Shown here: piece by piece, positions 6,441 through 13,868 of the stretch
Numbering within the stretch: position 1 is the first letter of the stretch
Layout of the letters: every line of letters starts with the position of its first letter
NCBI RefSeq assembly: GCF_003574835.2
Contig: NZ_CP063196.1
Span: forward strand, 1,178,001 to 1,242,000
Length of the DNA: 64,000 nucleotides
Direction of reading: 5' to 3'
Source of the DNA: Thermobifida halotolerans
GTDB taxonomy: Bacteria > Actinomycetota > Actinomycetes > Streptosporangiales > Streptosporangiaceae
Notes under the pieces: generated by a model
What the model was told of the DNA's origin: nothing
Databases searched by the model: none
What the model saw: only the letters and a program-made list of their open reading frames with translations
Program-made: the position numbers and the translations under genes

Positions 6441-9204
6441 GGCGGTCCCTTCCGGTGTCATAGAGCTCGATCAGCAGTTCGCTGACGTGGGGACGGTCGT
6501 GCTCGTCGCGCAGCCACAGCCCGTCGGTGTCGGGGAACGCCTCGGTGAGCACGATCCGGGAGGAGGCGGCCAGCACCATCTGCTCCAGCAGTTGGATCGA
6601 GTGCCAGCTGGCGAAGTCCACCGGCAGCGGCTTGCGGCCCGCCGAACGCCGGGTGCCGCCCTCCTCCTGGACCGGCTCCTCCGACTCGGCGGCGCCCCCG
6701 CCCGCCGCGGCGTTGTCGATCTGGGCGAAGACCCGCTCGGGCAGGCCCAGGTCGCGCCGCCAGCGGCGCACCCGCAGGAAGAAGTCGGCGTCGCCGCGTC
6801 CGGGATCGCGCCGGGGGAAGTCCGCGGCGTGCATCTTCCACATCCGGCGCTGCAGCACCAGGTCGCCCAGGACCAGGCGCGGGTAGGCGGTCACCCCGCG
6901 TTCGGGCACGGGGATCCCGGTCCCGGCCCACAGGTCCGGCCGCGCCATGCCGCTGGGGGAGAAGCACAGCAGCGCCTGCTGGACCTCCGGCAGCGCCATC
7001 GGCATGAGATAGCCCAGGTAGACGGGGACGACCTCGCGGCCCAGCCGACGCGAGACGAGCCGCACCCGGTCGGCGTCGGCATCGTGGACCAGGAAGAGGT
7101 CGCTGAGCGGGATCTGCTCGTCGGCGGGGCGGTCGCTGTGGTCGCCGGGGCAGACGATCTCGTAGTCGGTGACCGCAGGGTGGATGTTCAGGTTGGTCGT
7201 CTCGTAGCCGCCGTGCAGCTCGGCCAGCACCGCCCCGTCGGGGGCGTAGCCGCGCAGGACGCGCCGCACCAGGTCGGGCGCGCCCTGGTCGGCGAGGCTG
7301 TGGGCGAACCGGGAGAACATCAGCGTCAGCCCGGCGTAGGCCTGGTTGACCACGGCCCGCCCGGGCTCCCCGTCGGCCCCGGCGCTCACCTGCACCAGGA
7401 ACGACCAGGGCTGCGCGGTGCTCGTCGACGGCGGCAGCAGGGCACGCACCAGGTCGGTGAAGTCGTCGCCCAGCCGGATCTCCTCGGTGCCGGGCCGCGC
7501 CCTGGCCAGCAGTTCGCCCACGTGGGTGCCGATGGCCTGGCGGGCCCGGTCCAGCGCCGCGATCTCCGCCGACCTGAACCAGTTCTCCTGGGGCACGTGG
7601 TTGTTGCCCTCGTCGAAGGCGCGGCGGCGCATCGACCGCTGCAGGTAGGGGTCGAAGAAGTCGCGCTGGAACTCGTGGCAGAACCGGGTCACGTCGTCGC
7701 AGCGGCCGCCCCGGCCGTAGCGGGCGACGAAGAACCCCTTGGCGGTCAGCCGCCGCGGCAGGTTCAGGTCGAACGCCGCGAGCAGGTCGGCCAGGGAGGC
7801 CAGGTCGCCCAGCAGGGCGCGTTCGAAGGCGGCGCGGTCGGCGTCGGCTCCCCGGAAGACGGTGTCCTCGTAGAGGAGGGTGCGCGGCGTCAGCGCCGGG
7901 TCGGCGTCCACCGCCGCGAAGCACTCCGCCACGTGTGCGCGGACGCGCGCCAGCACCCGCGCGCGCTCGCGGGCGGGGGTGCGGGAGTAGGCCGCCACCT
8001 GCTCGCGCGCCCGCTCCAGGGCCCGGGCGGCCTCGCGCAGCGGCTCCGGTTCCTGGGCGGCCAGCGCGGCGGCGAAGGACGCGGCGGGATCGTCGGAGCG
8101 CAGGTCCACCTGCAGGTCGGGCACGATCAGAAAACCCAGCCGCAGCAGGTGGCCCAGCAGCCGGTCGGTTCCGGCCGTGTCGGGCTCGCCGTGGGCGGCG
8201 GCCAGAGCGGTGCTGAGTTCGCGCAGCGTGGGGGAGACGTCGCGCGTCAGCCCGGCCACGTCGCGCAGCACCGGACCGCCGGGCAGGAAGAACAGGTCCT
8301 CGTGGACGGTGTCGAGCGCCACGACCGCGTCGGGGTCGGCGCCGGCCGTGGTGCGGCGGCGCACGTAGCGCATCCGCTCCCCGTCGGTGTCGGCGCCCGG
8401 GGCCAGGGTCACGCGGAAGTCCGACCGCAGCCGCGGGTCGGCCTGGACGACCGCGGCCAGACGGGCGAGGACGGCGACGTTGAGCCGGACGGTGGCGCGC
8501 TTGCGCAGGTCCGCCGGGCGCGGCAGCGCGCCGGGGGCGCCGTCGCGGAAGCGGCCCAGGCCCACGGAGGTCAGGGTGCTGAACGGGCTGGTCTTCAGCG
8601 ACGCCCGGTACAGCAGCTCCAGCAGTGTGCGCTCCAGGTGGCGCGCGGACTTGTCGAACCTGCGGTCGGGGTCCAGGTAGCGGTCCATGGTGCGCTCCAG
8701 GACCTGCGACTGCAGCAGGACGGCGCTGCGCAGCTCGTCGTCGGCCAGCTCCGCGCGGGCGTGCTCGCGGGCCCGGGCGGTGTCCTCGGCCAGCGCCCGG
8801 GGGCCGCGGTCGAGGGCCGACTCCAGCGTGTCGAGGGCCGCCAGCCAGGCGTCCAGCAGCTCACGGACCGCGGCGTCCAGGCCCGGTTCGGCGCGGCCCA
8901 GCGTCGCCGGGCGGGGCCGCCGCGCGTTGAACACGTCCCGGCGCAGGTTGATCAGCGCGACCCGGTGGTCGCCGGGGGCCCGGGCGATCGCCTCCTCCAG
9001 CGCCCCGCGCAGCCGCTCGCCCTGTCGGTCGCGGTGCTCCTCCGCCGCCATGACCTCCGCCGCCCACGCGCAGGCCAGGGGGGAGCGCAGCGCCGCCACC
9101 GTGTCGGCGGGCCGTCCCGCCGCACGGATCAGGAAGCCCTCGCCCAGCCGCCAGCGGGCGAGCGCGCCGGGAGGCGTCTCGGGCGGGTGGAGCAGGTCGG
9201 TCAT
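6430..9204 (-). CDS. LanB-type tRNA-dependent glutamylation protein (lantibiotic dehydratase N-terminal)
   Basis: A 924-residue protein matching the large subunit of split class I lanthipeptide dehydratases. It begins near FLIRAAGRPADTVAALRSPL and carries the family segment LYRASLKTSPFSTLTSVGLGRF at about residue 200. It lacks the C-terminal elimination domain, which the next gene supplies. Members use glutamyl-tRNA to glutamylate Ser and Thr side chains of the precursor. Its ATG overlaps the dehydrogenase stop as ATGA. The gene predicts that the mature product has dehydroamino acids besides azoles, as in goadsporin or thiopeptides. Confidence 0.9.
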   Translation of the reverse strand: MTDLLHPPETPPGALARWRLGEGFLIRAAGRPADTVAALRSPLACAWAAEVMAAEEHRDRQGERLRGALEEAIARAPGDHRVALINLRRDVFNARRPRPATLGRAEPGLDAAVRELLDAWLAALDTLESALDRGPRALAEDTARAREHARAELADDELRSAVLLQSQVLERTMDRYLDPDRRFDKSARHLERTLLELLYRASLKTSPFSTLTSVGLGRFRDGAPGALPRPADLRKRATVRLNVAVLARLAAVVQADPRLRSDFRVTLAPGADTDGERMRYVRRRTTAGADPDAVVALDTVHEDLFFLPGGPVLRDVAGLTRDVSPTLRELSTALAAAHGEPDTAGTDRLLGHLLRLGFLIVPDLQVDLRSDDPAASFAAALAAQEPEPLREAARALERAREQVAAYSRTPARERARVLARVRAHVAECFAAVDADPALTPRTLLYEDTVFRGADADRAAFERALLGDLASLADLLAAFDLNLPRRLTAKGFFVARYGRGGRCDDVTRFCHEFQRDFFDPYLQRSMRRRAFDEGNNHVPQENWFRSAEIAALDRARQAIGTHVGELLARARPGTEEIRLGDDFTDLVRALLPPSTSTAQPWSFLVQVSAGADGEPGRAVVNQAYAGLTLMFSRFAHSLADQGAPDLVRRVLRGYAPDGAVLAELHGGYETTNLNIHPAVTDYEIVCPGDHSDRPADEQIPLSDLFLVHDADADRVRLVSRRLGREVVPVYLGYLMPMALPEVQQALLCFSPSGMARPDLWAGTGIPVPERGVTAYPRLVLGDLVLQRRMWKMHAADFPRRDPGRGDADFFLRVRRWRRDLGLPERVFAQIDNAAAGGGAAESEEPVQEEGGTRRSAGRKPLPVDFASWHSIQLLEQMVLAASSRIVLTEAFPDTDGLWLRDEHDRPHVSELLIELYDTGRDRHVR

Positions 9205-10871
9205 CGCTGTGCCCCTTCCGAGGTCGGGCGCGGACGGTACAGGTCGTGGTCGTAGCCGGTGCGGGGGGCGCGCCTGCGGCCCAGCAGCAGAAAGAGCATG
9301 CTGCGCTCGTCGGTTCCGGAGATCCCCAGCATCGCGTCGAGGGCGGGGTTGTCGAGGCCGAGGACCGCGCCGATGCCCAGGTCGGCTTCTGCGGCGGCGA
9401 GGTAGGCGCTCTGGGCGGCCTGGCCCACCTCGATGCCCAGCATCCGGTAGCCGCGCGCGCCGTAGGCGCCCACCAGGGGCTCCAGGCGGCCGCACACGGC
9501 GACCACGGCGGCGCACTGGCGCAGGTCGTAGTTGGTGAGCGCGTAGTGGCGCTGCAGGTCGGAGAAGTCCACGGCGGGGCCGGGCAGCAGCCGGTGGGAG
9601 TCGCCGTCGTAGCAGTAGGCGCGCCGTTCCAGCCCGTCCACGGCGTTGGCGAGCAGCCGCAGCCGCACCCACGGCCGCCGGTCCGGCCCGGGGGCCACGT
9701 CGGTGGGGCAGCGGCCGATCCGCTCGGCGGCCCGCAGGATCCGGCCCAGCTCGGCCGGGTGCAGCGCGGGGCGCGCCGACAGCACGCCGAAACCCGAGCG
9801 GCGGGTCCGCAGCGCCCGCTCCAGGCCGCCGCCGTCCGCGGCGTCCTCGGCCGGGGGCAGCGGCACGGAGGGGCCGTCGCCGGTCGGCGGCCCGGCGACG
9901 CAGTCGGCCCCCGCCTCCGGAGCGGGCCGGGGCGCGTCGCCGACCAGGGCGGCCAGGTGCACCTGCTCGACCAGTTCGAAGGAGCGCACCCGTCTGGACC
10001 GCTCCCACACCCGCGGCAGCGGGGCGGCGGGTCCGGGCAGCAGGCGGGGGGAGGGGCCGCCGGTCCGCTCTCCGAGGGGAAGCACCAGGAACGGGGCCTC
10101 GGTGCGGCCGTCAACGCCCACCGCGGCGCTCACCGGGGCCTCGTCGAACCACAGGACGGGCCGCGGCGTGTGCCCGAAGGCGGCGAGCACCGTCCGCCAC
10201 GACCCCAGCAGGGCGCCGGTGTCCTGGGTGACCACGTGGTAGGCGAACGAGTGGTACTTGAAGGAGTTCTTCCAGAAGCGCAGTGTCGCCACCAGGTACA
10301 GGGGCGCGCGCACGCCGCTGGCCTCCTCCAGCGCCGCCGTCCGGTCCTGGACCGACAGCCGGTCGAGCGCGTGGTGGGCGGTGTCGTGGTGGTAGACGCC
10401 GCACGGCAGCACCGTGTCGGGACCGGCGACCAGGTAGCTCTCCACCGGGTACATGCCGCCGCCCGACGCGGTGGGCCGCGACCACACGGCCTGGCCGACG
10501 TGCAGCCGCCGCGTGCTGTCGTCGTTCCAGTCCGGGGAGGCGCGGCGACCGGTGACCGCGTAGCAGGCCAGGGCGGCGGCCAGCTCCTCCGGCGTCGGCG
10601 TCGCGGCGGGGTTCCGCGCGGCGCGCGCCCGTTCCACGGAGGCGAGCACGCCGCCGGGGACGGGGGCGGAGAAGGGGGCGGGCAACGGCAGCTTGGGGGC
10701 GTCCCGGTAGAAGGTGTGGCGGAAGGGCTGGTCGTCCCAGTCGACCCGGAAACCCGGGGGAGGCAGGGGGACGCGCTGGCGTTCGAACGCCCGGCGGGCG
10801 TAGTCGAGCGCCACGGCCCCGTCGTCCGGGATCCGGCCGGGACCGTCGTGGGTGCTGGCGGGTGTGCTCAA
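9201..10871 (-). CDS. SagB-type FMN azoline dehydrogenase, double-domain
   Basis: A 556-residue protein with two nitroreductase-like halves. The first contains the SagB signature RPTASGGGMYPVESYL at about residue 140; the second resumes near RTRRSGFGVLSARPALHPAELGRIL (about residue 345). SagB/McbC-type enzymes oxidise azolines to aromatic thiazoles and oxazoles with FMN. I chose the TTG at 10871 because GAGGAG lies 6 nt upstream; a TTG at 10877 touches the Shine-Dalgarno sequence. The gene follows the YcaO gene by 49 bp. Its presence predicts aromatic azoles in the product. Confidence 0.88.
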   Translation of the reverse strand: MSTPASTHDGPGRIPDDGAVALDYARRAFERQRVPLPPPGFRVDWDDQPFRHTFYRDAPKLPLPAPFSAPVPGGVLASVERARAARNPAATPTPEELAAALACYAVTGRRASPDWNDDSTRRLHVGQAVWSRPTASGGGMYPVESYLVAGPDTVLPCGVYHHDTAHHALDRLSVQDRTAALEEASGVRAPLYLVATLRFWKNSFKYHSFAYHVVTQDTGALLGSWRTVLAAFGHTPRPVLWFDEAPVSAAVGVDGRTEAPFLVLPLGERTGGPSPRLLPGPAAPLPRVWERSRRVRSFELVEQVHLAALVGDAPRPAPEAGADCVAGPPTGDGPSVPLPPAEDAADGGGLERALRTRRSGFGVLSARPALHPAELGRILRAAERIGRCPTDVAPGPDRRPWVRLRLLANAVDGLERRAYCYDGDSHRLLPGPAVDFSDLQRHYALTNYDLRQCAAVVAVCGRLEPLVGAYGARGYRMLGIEVGQAAQSAYLAAAEADLGIGAVLGLDNPALDAMLGISGTDERSMLFLLLGRRRAPRTGYDHDLYRPRPTSEGAQR

Positions 10872-10920
10872 ACTCAACTCCTCGGTGAGGGACGTCTGCC
10901 GGGGCCGCGGCCTGGACCGG

Positions 10921-12834
10921 TCACGGGAAGGGGTGGGGGACGCGGTGCAGTTCGTCGGCGCGCAGCGGTCGGGGCATCAGCCCGGCGCGGTGGGGGGCCC
11001 AGCGGGTGCGGGGCAGGTGCAGCGCGCGCTGCCGCTCCCAGCCGAAGTCGATGGGGACCAGGCCGGGCACGATCACCGCGACCGTGTGCAGACCGAGAAG
11101 GCGCTGCTCGGGGGTGGTCTGGTCGACGACGACGGTGTCCATGCCCCGGTCGGCGAGCATGGCGACGATCTCCCGCACGGGCTCGCGCAGGTCGCGGTGG
11201 GCCCCGCGGCCCGCCGTCCAGTCGGCGAACACCTCGTCCAGGGGGCGCCGCTCGTCCTGGCGCAGCCAGTGGTCGGCCAGCGGAGCCATCCGGGGCAGGC
11301 CGAACAGCAGCGCGTGGTGGGACAGCTCGGTCACCAGCCGGTAGTCGTCGGCCATGCGCTCGACGCGCTCCAGGGCGGCCTCCACCCGCTCGGGGAAGCC
11401 GGAGATGTAGGACGCGGTCTCGCACACGGCCGCGCGTACCGCGTCGGCCGGGTCCAGCGACGCGCCGCCCGCGAAGCACAGCGTGCCCAGCCCGTCGTCG
11501 CGGCGCACCGCCACCGCCGCGACCGCCGGGACCGGAAGGTCGGTGCGGATGTCGAAGCAGCGCAGGTCGTAGCCGAAGAGGTCCACGTGCGCGCGCATCT
11601 GCCGCACCAGGGCGGAGTCGACGGTGTCCAGGTCGATCTCGGTGGGGGTCAGGCCGCCGTACCAGCTGACGAGGAAGGCGTCGCGCTCCAGCAGTTCGAG
11701 CAGGCCGTGCAGAACCGCCTCGGTCACCGAGCCGCCGGAGGCGCACCCGTTGGAGCACTCCTGGACGGTGTTGCGGTGGTCGGTACGGTGGTCCAGGTAG
11801 TAGGCGATCTGCTCGGGCACGAGCAGCGGGCGCTCGTCCCGCAGCGAGTAGCCCCACACCCACGGCACCTCGGGCTGCTCCGACCAGGGCACGTAGTGCC
11901 CGGTGTGGCCCCGGTAGAACTCCTCGGAGTACAGGCCGCACTCGGTCAGGTCCAGGTGGGGCGCGTCCAGGTCGGCGGCCCGGGCGCGCCGGGCCACGCG
12001 GACGCGCCGCGGCCGTTGCCCGGCGTCGCGCTCCAGCCCCTCCAGGGCGGCCAGCAGTTCGCTGCGGGCGTAGCTCTCGGCGTGCCCGCTCCACCACATC
12101 TCGTGCAGCGCGTACTTGCTGCGGACGTGCAGCCGTCCGCTGACCGGCGCGGTCGCCGTCGCCTGGTAGGCGCGCACCGCCGGGCCGCCGAGCATGCCGC
12201 AGACCGGGTTGGCCAGCGCCTCCACCGGCAGGTCCAGGTCCTCGGGGCGGCGCGTGCGGGTGGCGCCGGGCGCCACGGGGGCCGGGGCCAGGGTGATGCG
12301 CGCGCCCTCGGCGGTGTCGTCGACCGGCCGGGCGCACCGCTCGCAGGCCGAGTCGCGGATCAGGCCGAAGCGGTTGACGGCCGAGGTGAGCGTGTCGATC
12401 TCCCACACCGGCGCGGTGCGCGGGTCGCCGCCGCGCAGCGCCGTCTCGACCAGGGACGCGGCGATCGCCGCCGCGTGGCTGCCCGGAACGGCCTGGACGG
12501 GGGCCAGGACGCCGCGCGGCTCCTCCAGCGCGGCGCGCTCCGCGGTGGGACGGCACACGGTCCACCTGCGGTCCAGGCAGCGGGGGCAGGGCCCCGGAGC
12601 GCCGGGGGTGGCGGCGACGATGACGCTCGACCCGTACAGGCGGACGCTCACCCCGACCCGCTCGTCCCCGCCGCCCAGAGGGACCACCTCGCCGCCGTCC
12701 GCGCCGGGGACTCCCAGAACTGCCACGTCGATCGCCCCGGGGACGCCGCGCAGGCGGTCGGCGATCATCCGGCCGAACCGCGCCGCGGGACTCGTCGGCC
12801 CGGCTCCGGAGGCCGGGGCCACCATCGTCGTCAT
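10921..12834 (-). CDS. YcaO-domain azoline-forming cyclodehydratase
   Basis: A 637-residue TOMM cyclodehydratase. The N-terminal region has two CxxC pairs (CPRCLDRR and CERCARPVD) that probably bind zinc. The YcaO catalytic part covers about residues 220-637, with typical segments RSKYALHEMWWSGHAESYARSE and ECSNGCASGGSVTEAVLHGLLELLERD. The C-terminus ends PHPFP, close to the PxPxP tail that YcaO cyclodehydratases need for activity. The reaction is ATP-dependent cyclisation of Cys, Ser or Thr to azolines. The ATG at 12834 has GAGAGGTG upstream. It works with the ocin-ThiF-like protein of the same operon. Confidence 0.92.
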   Translation of the reverse strand: MTTMVAPASGAGPTSPAARFGRMIADRLRGVPGAIDVAVLGVPGADGGEVVPLGGGDERVGVSVRLYGSSVIVAATPGAPGPCPRCLDRRWTVCRPTAERAALEEPRGVLAPVQAVPGSHAAAIAASLVETALRGGDPRTAPVWEIDTLTSAVNRFGLIRDSACERCARPVDDTAEGARITLAPAPVAPGATRTRRPEDLDLPVEALANPVCGMLGGPAVRAYQATATAPVSGRLHVRSKYALHEMWWSGHAESYARSELLAALEGLERDAGQRPRRVRVARRARAADLDAPHLDLTECGLYSEEFYRGHTGHYVPWSEQPEVPWVWGYSLRDERPLLVPEQIAYYLDHRTDHRNTVQECSNGCASGGSVTEAVLHGLLELLERDAFLVSWYGGLTPTEIDLDTVDSALVRQMRAHVDLFGYDLRCFDIRTDLPVPAVAAVAVRRDDGLGTLCFAGGASLDPADAVRAAVCETASYISGFPERVEAALERVERMADDYRLVTELSHHALLFGLPRMAPLADHWLRQDERRPLDEVFADWTAGRGAHRDLREPVREIVAMLADRGMDTVVVDQTTPEQRLLGLHTVAVIVPGLVPIDFGWERQRALHLPRTRWAPHRAGLMPRPLRADELHRVPHPFP

Positions 12835-12912
12835 CTGACACCTCTCGTCTCGTCGTGCGGGGGAGGGGCGGCGCCGCGGACCGCGGCCCGCGGCGCCGCC
12901 TTGCTGCGGGGG

Positions 12913-13098
12913 TCAGCCGCAGCTGGAGGTGCTGGTGCTGGTGGAGCAGCAGCTGGAGGTGCTGCAGGAGCAGCAGCTGGAGCAGGAGCAGCTGGAGCTG
13001 CAGGCGGCCAACTGGTCGGACAGGTCGGCGATCTCGTCGACCTCGAAGGTGACGGCCTCGAGCTCCATGAGCTCCATGCCGAGGGACTGGGTGGACAT
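12913..13098 (-). CDS. Azole-peptide precursor A (Cys/Ser/Thr core)
   Basis: A 61-residue precursor. The acidic leader (residues 1-32) includes MELMELEAVTFEVDEIADL, the usual hydrophobic/acidic recognition stretch of thiopeptide and goadsporin-type precursors. The last 29 residues contain 9 Cys, 15 Ser, 4 Thr and a final Gly, so 28 of 29 can be cyclised or dehydrated. AAGGAGGA lies upstream of the ATG. It is one of three paralogues in tandem and the closest to the YcaO gene. The leader/core cleavage site is not certain; the change to pure Cys/Ser follows LAA. Confidence 0.92.
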   Translation of the reverse strand: MSTQSLGMELMELEAVTFEVDEIADLSDQLAACSSSCSCSSCCSCSTSSCCSTSTSTSSCG

Positions 13099-13705
13099 GG
13101 GTCCTCCTTGTTCGGTTCGGAAAACGGGTGGGATCGGGACGCGGCCGCCGGGTGCGGACGCGCCCCCACGGGTGCGCGGGCCGCCGCCCCGAAGGACCGG
13201 AGCGGCGCCGCCCGGCGTCCCGTGGTCATGGGGCCGTTCAGCCGCAGCTGGAGGTGCTGGTGCTGGTGGAGCAGCAGCTGGAGGTGCTGCAGGAGCAGCA
13301 GCTGGAGCAGGAGCAGCTGGAGCTGCACCAGGCGGCCGCCTCCTGGCCGAGGTCGGCGATGTCCTCGACCTCGAAGGTGACGGCCTCCAGCTCCATGAGC
13401 TCCAGTCCCAGAGACGGGCTGGACATGCGGCTCTTCCTTTCGTGACGATGGAGCGGACCGGCTCCGTGACGCGACCGCGCCACGGAGCCGGAAACCCCGG
13501 CCGGGAGCGTCAGGGACCTCGGCGCCAGGGACCGCCCTGACGTCCGAAGACTCCCGGCCGGGCCTCCGCCGCGGGGGTCACTCCCCGCGGCGGAGGGCGT
13601 TCGGCGGGTCAGCCGCCGCCGCAGCCGGTGCTGGTGCTGGTGGAGCAGCAGCTGGAGGTGCTGCAGGAGCAGCAGCTGGAGCAGGAGCAGCTGGAGCTGC
13701 ACCAG
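12916..13705. repeat. Three near-identical precursor-core DNA repeats
   Basis: An 87-bp stretch at 12916-13002 is repeated exactly at 13241-13327; about 79 bp of it (13627-13705) recurs in the third precursor gene. The copies are in direct orientation and lie within coding sequence. The spacers between them (13099-13237 and 13427-13608) hold only ribosome binding sites and no other gene that I can support. Confidence 0.9.
13238..13426 (-). CDS. Azole-peptide precursor B (Cys/Ser/Thr core)
   Basis: A 62-residue paralogue of precursor A. The leader MSSPSLGLELMELEAVTFEVEDIADLG differs at several positions, while the 29-residue C-terminal core is identical to A apart from a preceding Trp (AAW before the first Cys). 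GGAAGAG precedes the ATG at 13426. The last 87 nt before the stop match precursor A exactly at DNA level, so the duplication is recent or maintained by gene conversion. Two different leaders carrying the same core imply the same mature product from both. Confidence 0.92.
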   Translation of the reverse strand: MSSPSLGLELMELEAVTFEVEDIADLGQEAAAWCSSSCSCSSCCSCSTSSCCSTSTSTSSCG

Positions 13706-13791
13706 CCGGCCAGGTCACCGCCGAGGTCGGAGATGTCCTCGATCTCGAAGGTGGTCGTCTCCAGGGCCAGGAGTTCCTCTTGGAGGTTCAC
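13609..13791 (-). CDS. Azole-peptide precursor C (Cys/Ser/Thr core, Gly-rich end)
   Basis: A 60-residue paralogue and the first precursor translated. Its leader is the most divergent (MNLQEELLALETTTFEIEDISDLGG). The first 25 core residues match A and B, but the end is GCGGG instead of SSCG. A very strong ribosome binding site (GAGGAGGTGAAA) precedes the ATG at 13791. The upstream Trp (AGW) is shared with B. The changed tail would give a different C-terminus in the mature peptide, so the operon probably makes at least two related products. Confidence 0.92.
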   Translation of the reverse strand: MNLQEELLALETTTFEIEDISDLGGDLAGWCSSSCSCSSCCSCSTSSCCSTSTSTGCGGG

Positions 13792-13868
13792 GGGATTTCA
13801 CCTCCTCTCATGGGGGGATGCGTCGCCGCGGCGCGGACCGCGACGCGAGCAGGTGACCCGCCCTCGGC

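Noticed and set aside
12929-13540. Rightward Leu/Glu/Gln-rich frames across the precursor genes resembling leucine zippers
   Set aside because: They are the antisense of Ser/Cys codon runs (agc/tgc giving gct/gca). The leftward frames have strong ribosome binding sites, leaders and pathway context.
12916-13705. Direct repeats that might be a CRISPR array
   Set aside because: The units lie inside coding sequence, are 79-87 bp long, number only three, and have spacers of unequal length containing gene starts; no cas genes are present.
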